64,000 nt of DNA, from the NCBI GenBank assembly GCA_012959765.1, contig DUCO01000030.1, positions 1 through 64,000 of the forward strand. The letters are read 5' to 3'. The stretch comes from Dehalococcoidia bacterium (lineage in GTDB: Bacteria; Chloroflexota; Dehalococcoidia; Lucifugimonadales; Lucifugimonadaceae). Position 1 is the first letter of the stretch, and every line of letters starts with the position of its first letter. Both the position numbers and the translations under genes were made by a program. This document shows, piece by piece, positions 17,764-25,828 of this stretch. The notes under the pieces were generated by a model. The model ran no database searches and had not been told where the DNA came from. It saw nothing but the letters and a program-made list of their open reading frames with translations.

Positions 17764-18765
17764 ATGACCACACCACGCCCCGACTGGCTCTCTCTCACAA
17801 CCGAAGAAGCTCTAGATCCCGACCTGCCCATCTGCGATCCACATCACCACTTCTGGGACCGCCCCGGCAACCGCTACATGCTCGACGAGCTCCTCGAAGA
17901 CACCGGCGGCGGGCACAACATCACGGAAACGGTCTTCGTCGAATGTAGTGCCATGTACCGCAGTGTCGGACCCGAATGCATGAGTCCAGTTGGGGAAACC
18001 GAGTTCGTAAACGGTCTCGCCGCCCAGAGCGCCAGCGGGAAGTACGGCAACACGAACGTGGCAGCAGGAATCGTCGGATACGCCAATTTGCAGTTGGGAT
18101 CCCAAATCGGCGAAGCTCTCGAAGCCCACATCGCCGCCAGTCCGAACCGGTTTCGGGGCATCCGAAACTCGTCCTGCTGGGATGCCAGTCCTGATATCGG
18201 CGGATACAAAAGCCCGCCAAAAGGGCTGCTCGGCGATCCTACGTTCCGTCGGGGATACGCTGAACTCGACCGACTAAATCTCAGCTTCGATGCCTGGCTA
18301 TATCACACTCAACTCGGCGAACTCACCGATCTGGCACGAGCGTTCCCCAACGTCACAATAATCATGGATCACATCGCTGGTCCAATGGGCATCGGACCGT
18401 ACGCAGGCGAGCAGAACGAAGTGTTTGAAGCGTGGAAACAGGGTATGTCCGAACTTGCCACCTGCGAGAACGTGTTTATCAAGCTCGGTGGATTCGGAAT
18501 GCCCCTCGACGGCTACGCATGGCATGAACGCAACGCTCCGCCATCATCCGAAGAGATCGCTACGACAATGGCGCCTTACTACGACCACTGCATCGAGTCG
18601 TTCGGGGCCGATCACTGCATGTTCGAAAGCAACTTCCCGGTCGACAAGGCGTCGACGTCTTACACGATCCTCTGGAACGTGTTCAAGCGAGTTGCAACAA
18701 ACTACTCAGCGAGCGAAAAAGCGTTCCTCTTCCGCGACTCCGCACGTCGGGCATACCGAATTTAG
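17764..18765 (+). CDS. Amidohydrolase family 2 (lactonase-like metallohydrolase)
   Basis: 333 residues. PICDPHHHFWDRPGN near residue 20 gives the HxH metal motif of the amidohydrolase-2 group, FDAWLYHTQLGELTDLARAF follows, and NVTIIMDHIAGPMG carries the next His. FGADHCMFESNFPVDKAS holds the catalytic Asp region (normally F..DR.ma.SD.P), with Asn/Pro in the last positions. The start at 17764 is favoured because the upstream extension is unlike the family. Relatives hydrolyse lactones or decarboxylate aromatic acids. It ends the plus-strand catabolic run and is convergent with the molybdenum enzyme genes. Confidence 0.88.
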   Translation: MTTPRPDWLSLTTEEALDPDLPICDPHHHFWDRPGNRYMLDELLEDTGGGHNITETVFVECSAMYRSVGPECMSPVGETEFVNGLAAQSASGKYGNTNVAAGIVGYANLQLGSQIGEALEAHIAASPNRFRGIRNSSCWDASPDIGGYKSPPKGLLGDPTFRRGYAELDRLNLSFDAWLYHTQLGELTDLARAFPNVTIIMDHIAGPMGIGPYAGEQNEVFEAWKQGMSELATCENVFIKLGGFGMPLDGYAWHERNAPPSSEEIATTMAPYYDHCIESFGADHCMFESNFPVDKASTSYTILWNVFKRVATNYSASEKAFLFRDSARRAYRI

Positions 18766-18785
18766 GTCCATCCGAATCGCCGTCC

Positions 18786-20738
18786 CTACAGCTGCGGCTC
18801 AATCGGCAGCCGATCTATCACAACACCCGTCGCGTCAACCACAGCGTTCGCTATAGCCGCGGCGATCGGCACGATGCCCGGCTCGCCAGCACCTGAAGGA
18901 TCGTCTGTTGGATCGTCAATGAACTCCACGTTGATCTCTGGCACGTCAGTAATCCGCGGCACACGATAAGCGCCAAACCCGTTACTCAGAACCCGGCCGC
19001 CATCGAACTCGACGGCCTCCCACAACGCTGTCCCGAGCCCCATCACGACTGATCCCTCGATCTGATTTCGTGCGCCCTCAGGGTTAAATACCTTGCCGCA
19101 ATCGAACGCCACGTCGACCCGTTCAATGCTTACGACGCTGCCTTCGACCGACACCTAAACAACCTGCGCCACGTAGCTGCCTGCATCGAATCCAACCGCA
19201 ATACCGAACCCGATGTTGTACACATGCAAATTGGTCCTCGACTGCCAGACGCTCATCGCCGCGACATTCTCAAGAACTCGACGATAACGTGGGTGACTCA
19301 GGTTGTTGAGCCTGAACTCCAGGGGGTCGATTTCAAGCTGCCGGGCAATAACATCGATATGGACCTCACGCCCAAAGTGGTTCACTGCCCCGCCAAGCGA
19401 GCGATACGATCCGTGCGGCAGCGGCGAAGGCGAGTCGGCAACCCGAATGCGAGTGCCCGGAGCATCGTACGGCGAGTCGGCTCCACGCCTGCCCCTGAAT
19501 GCGTTGTCGCCCGCATGAAACGCCGTGTAATCCCAGGCAACCAACATGCCCGCTTCATCGACGCCCGCATTGATCTCCATCAACGCAGCAGGTCGCACAG
19601 TGCTCGTCGAAAACTCTTCTTCCCGAGAGTACGCAATCTTTACGGTTCGCCCGGTTTCACGCGCCAGAATCGCTGCTTCCAAACTCACCGATTGCGACTT
19701 CGTCCCGAACGATCCGCCCACTTCTTGAGTAATCACTCGAATTTTTTCAGCATCAATCCCGAGTGCCGAAGCCAGCATCGCCTGCTCCGAAAATGGAGCC
19801 CGATTCGAACACCAGACCGTCAACGTACCATCGTCATTCCACCTGGCGCTCGCAGCACTCGGCTCCATCTGGGCATTTGCAACATAAGGAGCGTAATAGG
19901 TGCCTGAAATCACTTGAGCAGCACCGGCAAGATCTTCCAGTGCATTACCGTCATCACGAAGAAAAACCGGTTCGCTCGCCCGGTCGTCAAGTGCAGCCGG
20001 CATGCTCCAGTCCGACACGTCATCGGGCGATTCATCCCATCTTGCTCGAACAAACGACGCTGCCCGATCCGCAGCTTCCTTCGTCTCGGCAACCACACCT
20101 ACAAGGTCATCAACCTGCACCAGTTTGATAAACCCCGGCACCTGCTCGGCACGGGTGCCATCCAGCCGAACGAGTTTTGCACCATTTGAGGGAGGTCTAA
20201 TCAAGCGACCATGAGCCGTGCCTTCTAACGCGAAATCATGTGCGTAAACAGCGCTTCCCGTAACCCGCTCAGCACCGTCGATCCGAGCCGCCCCTTTATG
20301 CGGAGTCAGCGAGTTAAACAAGTCGACTGCAACGCCGTCGTCATCCCCAGAAATTTCGATCTCGATTCCCACGTCATCACCGGTTTTCAAGCCCTTCGCG
20401 ATCACGGCCTTAGCCGCCTCGGCTGCCTTCGCAAGCTGAACACCAACGGTGCGAGTCGAGGCGCTGCCCGTTGTTCCGCGATCGAACGGCACTCGCGCGG
20501 TGTCGGCGAGAATCACATGTATATCTTCGGCGTCACGTTCCAGCACCGACGCGACCATCTGGGCAAAGCCATTACGAATGCCCTGCCCGTACTCGACCTT
20601 GCCCGAGTAAACGAATACAGATCCGTCGGCGAACACTTCAAGAAGTGTGCTTGAGTCGGGACTCGCACCTGTCTGCTGAATCACCCCGGCAAATGGCGGT
20701 CCCACCACACGTATCAACGGTTGGGTATCGGAGGTCAT
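18786..20738 (-). pseudogene. Xanthine dehydrogenase-family molybdopterin subunit with in-frame TAG
   Basis: The frame starts at 20738 (MTSDTQPLIRVVGPPFAGVI). VEYGQGIRNGFAQMVASVLE, RGTTGSASTRTVGVQLAKAA, MQIEPSA-like QMEPSAASARWNDDGTLTVW and EVGGSFGTKSQSVSLEAAIL are the molybdopterin-domain signatures. A TAG at 19157-19155 interrupts GSYVAQVV-stop-VSVEGSVVSIERV. The same frame then continues FDCGKVFNPEGARNQIEG and GAGEPGIVPIAAAIANAV to 18786, which includes the catalytic GEP[GS] Glu. At about 650 codons it is shorter than most family members. With the [2Fe-2S] subunit it would hydroxylate an N-heterocycle or oxidise an aldehyde. Without readthrough the active-site Glu is lost. Confidence 0.85.
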
Positions 20739-21196
20739 TTCGAACCTCCCGCATCCGCTGCGTTCTGCACTGCTTTTACGATCCGAACATAAGTACCGCA
20801 CCTACAAATATGACCGCTCAATGCCGACTTGATTTCCGGAACGCTAGGGGCAGGATTTCTTGATAGAAGTGCTGTTGCCGAGATGACGAATCCAGGTGTG
20901 CAGTACCCGCACTGAAACGCCGATTCTTCAACGAATGCTTCCTGCACCGAGTTCAGTTGACCGTCACTCGCCAGCCCTTCAACCGTAGTGACTTCCCTGC
21001 CAGCCACTGAGCCAACGGGAGTAATACACGCTCGCGTGGCCTCACCGTCAACGAGAACGGTACATGCGCCGCAGTTGCCTTCGCCGCAGCCGTACTTCGT
21101 TCCGGTCAGTTGCAAATTCTGCCGAAGAACGTCAAGTAACGAAATTTCAGGGTTGGCGTCGACATCGTGGCTGGAGTTATTTATCGAAATATTCAT
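20735..21196 (-). CDS. (2Fe-2S)-binding subunit of a molybdenum hydroxylase
   Basis: 153 residues with two clusters. The plant-ferredoxin-type site is GCGEGNCGACTVLVDGE and the helical-domain site is CGYCTPGFVIS...HICRCGTY. It passes electrons from the molybdenum centre of the large subunit to an acceptor. Its stop overlaps the start of the molybdopterin subunit (20735-20738), so the pair is coupled. No separate FAD subunit is present, so the pair is of the isoquinoline/nicotinate dehydrogenase two-subunit type with a cytochrome or other acceptor. Confidence 0.92.
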   Translation of the reverse strand: MNISINNSSHDVDANPEISLLDVLRQNLQLTGTKYGCGEGNCGACTVLVDGEATRACITPVGSVAGREVTTVEGLASDGQLNSVQEAFVEESAFQCGYCTPGFVISATALLSRNPAPSVPEIKSALSGHICRCGTYVRIVKAVQNAADAGGSK

Positions 21197-21214
21197 GGTC
21201 GAACGAGAGTCGCC

Positions 21215-23035
21215 CTAGGCCTCTTGCGGTGGTGCCGGATTCACCAGATCCATCCCGATCGTCTCAGGGAAGATCCCAGCTATTTCCTCAACCGTCCAGC
21301 GACCTGCCTTATGAATCGACCTACCCTGCTCGGGTGAATTCATCAGACTTACCCGGTTGCCGACTGTGTGAAAAATCCGACCTGTCACGTCAGAAGCCTG
21401 ATCAGAAGCCAGCCATGCGATCATCGGCGCAACCTGCTCTGGCTCAGTCGTCAGCGTGCCCTCTGGTGGCGGCAGGAACTCGCCTTTGCGCATATTGCGG
21501 GTCGAATCGGGAATCGAATCGGTCATCCGGGTTTGCGCACCCGGCGATATCGCGTTTGCAGTCACACCGTACTTCGCAAGGTCCTTGGCTACCACCCGAG
21601 TAAACCCCGCAATGGCATCCTTGGCAGCCCCGTAATTCGCCTGCCCACCGTAGCCGTACAGACCCGAAACCGAACTGAACGTAACGATGCGACCACTGCC
21701 CTGTTCTTTAAAAATCTTCGATGCCGGCTGAACCACCGAGAAGGTCCCCTTTAGGTGAACGCCCAATACGTCGTCCCACTCCTGCTCGGTCATGTTGAAC
21801 AGCATTCGGTCTCGCAAAATTCCGGCAGCGGTAACGACAATGTCGAGCCGGCCGTACTCTTCCATGGCGGTTTTGACGATGTTCTCGCCGCCCTCCATCG
21901 TCGCCACCGAGTGGTACGACGCAACCGCACGGCCACCAAGCTCAGAAATCTCCTCGACAACCTGCGCAGCCGGTGTCGAATCTTCGCCATCGCCATCCAG
22001 CGACGCTCCAACGTCGGCAACCACAACGGCAGCGCCCTGCGACGCCAGCAGCTTCGCAACGCCACGGCCGATCCCTCGTCCAGCGCCAGTTACAGCGGCA
22101 ACTTTGCCTTCGAGTCGCTTGCTGGCGACCGGACCCTCGACCGAAGGATGCCCCAGTAGATTCGGTCCAACCTGTGCGTCGAGCTGATCCGGCTCCCACG
22201 TTGCAGGTGGTGCCGAGTTGTAGATAGTTTTCACACGTCGTGGCAGTGTCATGTGAACAATATTTCCACCGTAAACAAGGAACGTCTGACCGTTAACCGG
22301 CGCCGAGTATTCAGAAGCCAGGAACGCAACAAACGGCGCTACATCCCGCGGTTCCCACGAAGCCTCGTCCTTGCCCGGGAACAGCCCCTGAGTGGCAAGA
22401 CGAGCACGCGTTTCTTCGGGTATCGACTCGATCATGCGAGTTTCGGCCCGGGGCGCTATCGAGTTCGCTGTCACGCCGTACTTTCCGAGGTCTTTTGCTA
22501 CGACCTTGGTGAAACCGTGAATTCCTGATTTGGCGGCTCCGTAGTTGGCCTGTCCCGGAAATCCAACGAGTCCCGATTCAGAAGTAAACGTGATGATTCG
22601 ACCGCCTCGCTGCTGCCGAAACAGAGGAGCGGCGTGTCGAACAACGTTGAACGTGCCCTTCAAATGCACGTTGTAAACGTCATCCCATTCTTCTTCGCTC
22701 ATGTTGTAGATCATGCGATCGCGAAGAATTCCTGCAGCGGTCACAACGATATCCAGCCGACCAAACGTGTCGAGTGCGGCCTGCACAATTCGTCCACCAC
22801 CATCGAACGTCGATACCGAATCGGTGATCGCAATGGCCTCACCGCCGGCTGCTTTCACAGCAGCTACCACTTCATCAGCGGGGCTAACGCCCTCGGCTTC
22901 CCCGGTAAGCGACACACCTGCGTCGTTCACAACGACCTTTGCGCCGTTCGTTGCGAGTTCCTCGACGATGCCTCGACCGATTCCGCGCCCGGCCCCCGTG
23001 ACGATTGCTACTTTGCCTTCAAGCGCGCCGCTCAT
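21215..23035 (-). CDS. Tandem double short-chain dehydrogenase (MFE-2-like)
   Basis: A 606-residue protein made of two complete SDR domains. Domain 1 (about 5-285) has TGAGRGIGRG, NDAG, TAAGILRDRM and the active site S...NYGAAK. Domain 2 (about 308-590) repeats TGAGRGIGRG, TAAGILRDRM and QANYGAAK. The two share long identical stretches, so this is an internal duplication. The TAAGILRDRM segment is typical of the D-3-hydroxyacyl-CoA dehydrogenases of multifunctional enzyme 2; fungal MFE-2 also has two such domains. Two dehydratase genes sit directly upstream on the same strand, consistent with hydration and then oxidation of enoyl-CoA-type substrates. Confidence 0.9.
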   Translation of the reverse strand: MSGALEGKVAIVTGAGRGIGRGIVEELATNGAKVVVNDAGVSLTGEAEGVSPADEVVAAVKAAGGEAIAITDSVSTFDGGGRIVQAALDTFGRLDIVVTAAGILRDRMIYNMSEEEWDDVYNVHLKGTFNVVRHAAPLFRQQRGGRIITFTSESGLVGFPGQANYGAAKSGIHGFTKVVAKDLGKYGVTANSIAPRAETRMIESIPEETRARLATQGLFPGKDEASWEPRDVAPFVAFLASEYSAPVNGQTFLVYGGNIVHMTLPRRVKTIYNSAPPATWEPDQLDAQVGPNLLGHPSVEGPVASKRLEGKVAAVTGAGRGIGRGVAKLLASQGAAVVVADVGASLDGDGEDSTPAAQVVEEISELGGRAVASYHSVATMEGGENIVKTAMEEYGRLDIVVTAAGILRDRMLFNMTEQEWDDVLGVHLKGTFSVVQPASKIFKEQGSGRIVTFSSVSGLYGYGGQANYGAAKDAIAGFTRVVAKDLAKYGVTANAISPGAQTRMTDSIPDSTRNMRKGEFLPPPEGTLTTEPEQVAPMIAWLASDQASDVTGRIFHTVGNRVSLMNSPEQGRSIHKAGRWTVEEIAGIFPETIGMDLVNPAPPQEA

Positions 23036-23103
23036 TGGTACCGATCCTTCTTTAGTGGTTGGTTCGCCGTGTGGCGAAATGAAAATCTTTTTTGGCCAGA
23101 TGA

Positions 23104-23574
23104 TTATGAAAATGCCGATTTTGTTGGGAGGGAGACCAGCGCCCTCCCCGGTGTTGTGATCTGCCCTTCGGCATTCCGCAGGCCGATCTCGACCTCGACA
23201 AGTCCAACACCGTCCTCAATTCGGGTGCCGGTTACTTTGCCCACGCACGTTGCCGTGTCGTCCGGAAAGTCGATCGCTCGATAGGAAACATCGAGTTCGA
23301 GCAAACGGCCTGTCGAACCGATCCACCCGGTTACAAGCTCACCAAGCCACGCGCTTTTCAGCGCACCGTGGATGATGACCTTTGGGTGCCCGGCTTCCGC
23401 CGCCACCTTGTGATCGTAGTGAATCGCAACGAAATCCTGCGACGCCCCTGCATACATCACCAGCTGCCGGGTGTCGGGTTCTTTAACGAGATCTGGCAAC
23501 ACATCGCCAACAGCAACGTCTTCGAACCAGAGAGCTGGGGTTTCGAGTCCAGAATTACGCTTAGTGATCGCCAA
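23104..23574 (-). CDS. MaoC-like hot-dog dehydratase
   Basis: 156 residues of hot-dog fold. FEDVAVGDVLPDLVKEPD and YAGASQDFVAIHYDHKVAAE give the Asp/His pair typical of R-specific enoyl-CoA hydratases (MaoC), followed by VIIHGALKSAWLGELVTGWI and a closing beta sheet. It overlaps the preceding dehydratase gene by 14 bases. In this operon it probably forms one half of a two-part hydratase with the next upstream protein. Confidence 0.85.
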   Translation of the reverse strand: MAITKRNSGLETPALWFEDVAVGDVLPDLVKEPDTRQLVMYAGASQDFVAIHYDHKVAAEAGHPKVIIHGALKSAWLGELVTGWIGSTGRLLELDVSYRAIDFPDDTATCVGKVTGTRIEDGVGLVEVEIGLRNAEGQITTPGRALVSLPTKSAFS

Positions 23575-24055
23575 CGCCCGAATCCTTTTCGCCAGTGCCG
23601 TAGGTAATCGTCGTGGTCGCCTGAGTCGCGACGTCCTTGCCGTGCTGATTCGTGTACGTGATCTCAGTGACCTTGAACAGCATCGTGCCCATTCGACCGT
23701 GCTTCTCGAACAAATCAGTGATCTTGCGAACCACCGTTATCTGGTCTCCCACCCGAACCGGCTCGAAATATCTGTACTTGCTCCCGCCATCAAGGATGTG
23801 CGCAAACGGCTCGGGATAGACCGTCGGGTAATCGCCGTGAAGCAGCGAACGAAAGAATGTAGGCGGGGCTATCAGGCCGCCGTATGAAGAGACGCGAGCG
23901 GCGTCCACATCGGAATACAGAGGATTCGGATCGCCAATCGCACAGGCGAACCTCTCAACAGCGTGGCGTTCGATGTCGTAGGTGGCCGGCTTCGACTTAA
24001 CTCCAATGAAAGCAAGAAGCTCGTCGGTGATTACGGATTTTTCTGATGTCGTCAT
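23561..24055 (-). CDS. FAS1-like / MaoC N-terminal dehydratase domain protein
   Basis: 164 residues. TYDIERHAVERFACAIGDPN, PLYSDVDAARVSSYGGLIAP and PTFFRSLLHGDY are the signature of the N-terminal hot-dog domain of MaoC/FAS1-type dehydratases. It ends with YFEPVRVGDQITVVRKITDL. Such proteins pair with a catalytic MaoC partner as a heterodimer, which is encoded directly downstream with an overlap. It is the first gene of the minus-strand operon that continues to 18786. Confidence 0.85.
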   Translation of the reverse strand: MTTSEKSVITDELLAFIGVKSKPATYDIERHAVERFACAIGDPNPLYSDVDAARVSSYGGLIAPPTFFRSLLHGDYPTVYPEPFAHILDGGSKYRYFEPVRVGDQITVVRKITDLFEKHGRMGTMLFKVTEITYTNQHGKDVATQATTTITYGTGEKDSGVGDH

Positions 24056-24125
24056 TGTCGCTCGCTGATCAATATCCAGTTTCCACTACCCACAAAAAGC
24101 AGATGAAACCGAATATACCGACAGT

Positions 24126-24590
24126 TTAGCCCTTGTTCCGCCTGCGTTTGCCACCGCCGAGGCCCGATTTCGATTCCTGTGGCGACCTGGCAAACACCGT
24201 GCGGTTCCGTCGATGAATCAAAGATCCCACTGCTGCCGCGGTCATCAGAATTGCTGTGGGCACATACAAAATGCCGACCGAAAGAATGGAAACGAGTACA
24301 AAGATATAAACGAGAGCGGTCGAAAGCCAGAGGTTAATTTTCTGACCTTTTTCTGGCAGGCCATTTTTTGGAACAACGAACATTGCGTTGGCTGCGAGCA
24401 CGAGCGGTATCAGGCTCAACAGCATTGGAACGGTCTGCCCGTCGGCCAACAGCGTTAGCTGGCTTTCTCCGGTTTCCGAACTGCTGACCTGAATCAGTGG
24501 CACGAAAAGGATGACTGCGAACGCCAAAACGGCGAACACGAAGCCCGAAAACACGAAGAAGTAAAGTCGATCCCAGTGAGGCATTTTCAT
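24126..24590 (-). CDS. Small integral membrane protein of unknown function
   Basis: 154 residues from Met at 24590 (24584 is also possible). Four hydrophobic stretches are visible, including FFVFSGFVFAVLAFAVILFV, QTVPMLLSLIPLVLAANAMF and LSTALVYIFVLVSILSVGIL. The tail is basic (GGGKRRRNKG). I recognise no family. It is not clearly linked to its neighbours, being upstream of a decayed HAD gene and downstream in sense of nothing obvious. Confidence 0.6.
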   Translation of the reverse strand: MKMPHWDRLYFFVFSGFVFAVLAFAVILFVPLIQVSSSETGESQLTLLADGQTVPMLLSLIPLVLAANAMFVVPKNGLPEKGQKINLWLSTALVYIFVLVSILSVGILYVPTAILMTAAAVGSLIHRRNRTVFARSPQESKSGLGGGKRRRNKG

Positions 24591-24711
24591 TGCGAACGAT
24601 TGTATGTGTCGCGTGCGACATTTTCTGCCGATCGCATGGGTAGTTCGAGGCAAGATCGATCATCGCCCGAGTCAGTTCTCTCTGGCGATGTGTGGTCAAA
24701 TTCGATTAATC

Positions 24712-25233
24712 TCAAAAGTTCCCAGACATTTTCGATCGTTCGCCGGGGTTGTCGCCTGCCCCCCACCAGTCCGAGCCTCGTGAAACCCAGACGGTCTTCA
24801 TCCCTGCGGCTGCAGCACCCTCAATATCGGCGAGTGCCCTGTCACCTATGAAGAGAATGTTGTTCAGGGTCGTGCCCGGCGAAACGGACGATGCTGCCAA
24901 CTCGAATATCGCTTTATCTGTCTTTCTCAACCCCGTAATCGACGAAACAAATATCGAACTCGTCAGCCGATCCAGCCCCCACTGCCCTGATCACCTCTGC
25001 TTGCAACGGGCTGCCGTTAGTATCGATGCCCCAGGGAGTGTTGGGATCGATCCCCTGGCGTCGATTCGAATGAACTCTTGAGTCCATTCTGACTGGCTGA
25101 ATCCTGATTCTTCGCATTCAACTGTTTTATATAGCTCACCGCCCAGCCGCTCTACAGCCTAATCTCGATCAACCAATGTGTTGTCGAGATCGAACAAAAC
25201 CGCCGCTATTTCCAGCCCAGAAACTCTGATCAT
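24712..25233 (-). pseudogene. HAD-superfamily phosphatase, decayed
   Basis: The frame opens at 25233 with MIRVSGLEIAAVLFDLDNTL and VDRD, HAD motif I with its catalytic Asp. A TAG (25161-25159) follows at codon 25. The frame continues AVERLGGELYKTVE to about 25060, then shifts. Motif III and IV parts reappear in other frames: ADEFDICFVSSITGLRKTDK, then KAIFELAASSVSPG and ILFIGDRALADIEGAAAAGM. The middle (motif II and much of the cap) is too short, so there is a deletion as well as a nonsense codon and frameshifts. Originally it was a phosphoglycolate-phosphatase-like enzyme. Confidence 0.8.
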
Positions 25234-25244
25234 TTAGAGCAACC

Positions 25245-25787
25245 TCAAACCGGCAGCAACGGTTGGTGTACGCCGATTGGCAGTTCGATCGAAACGCTGT
25301 CGCCGGGACGTACTTGCCCGCCTGAGACAACAATGCTCATCACACCCGTTTTGCGCACGATTTCACCAGCAGCGTCTCGATCAAGCACTGCCTTCATCAG
25401 TCCGGGAATGAGTCCATCCAGTTGCGAACAGGGATTACGCAGCCCGGTGACTTCTACGACAGCTTCGTCACCAATACGCAGTCGTGCTCCGGCCGGAAGC
25501 GCAATCAGGTCGATATCTATCGTTGTAACGTTCTCGCCCATCATGCCCGGTGTCACGTCAAATCCTTGGTCACGGAGTTCGTCGAAAAGTTCCGAGTGGA
25601 TGAGATGAACCTGTCGTAGATTTGGCTGGTTAGGATTTTTCTCGACTCGACTCCGATGCTGCACTGTAACCCCGTAATGAGCATCGTTCTCAACACCTAG
25701 ACCAGCGACCAGCGATGTCGAATCCCGAGCGGGTTTCGACATCGTGTAGGTAGCACTGGAATGCACAGCTATAACTTTCGAAGGCAT
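25245..25787 (-). CDS. MOSC-domain protein
   Basis: 180 residues from Met at 25787 (MPSKVIAVHSSATYTMSKPA). The beta-barrel motifs MMGENVTTIDIDLIALPAGA, RLRIGDEAVVEVTGLRNPC and VSGGQVRPGDSVSIELP match MOSC proteins; the conserved Cys in GLRNPC is the presumed sulfur carrier or ligand. Known members transfer sulfur to, or bind, the molybdenum cofactor. A link to the molybdenum hydroxylase genes 4-6 kb away is possible but not shown. The upstream 14 codons of the open frame are excluded because MPSKV is the family-like start. Confidence 0.85.
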   Translation of the reverse strand: MPSKVIAVHSSATYTMSKPARDSTSLVAGLGVENDAHYGVTVQHRSRVEKNPNQPNLRQVHLIHSELFDELRDQGFDVTPGMMGENVTTIDIDLIALPAGARLRIGDEAVVEVTGLRNPCSQLDGLIPGLMKAVLDRDAAGEIVRKTGVMSIVVSGGQVRPGDSVSIELPIGVHQPLLPV

Positions 25788-25828
25788 GTAGTTGCCCTCA
25801 AGAAAATGTGCCAATGGCACCACTGGCA

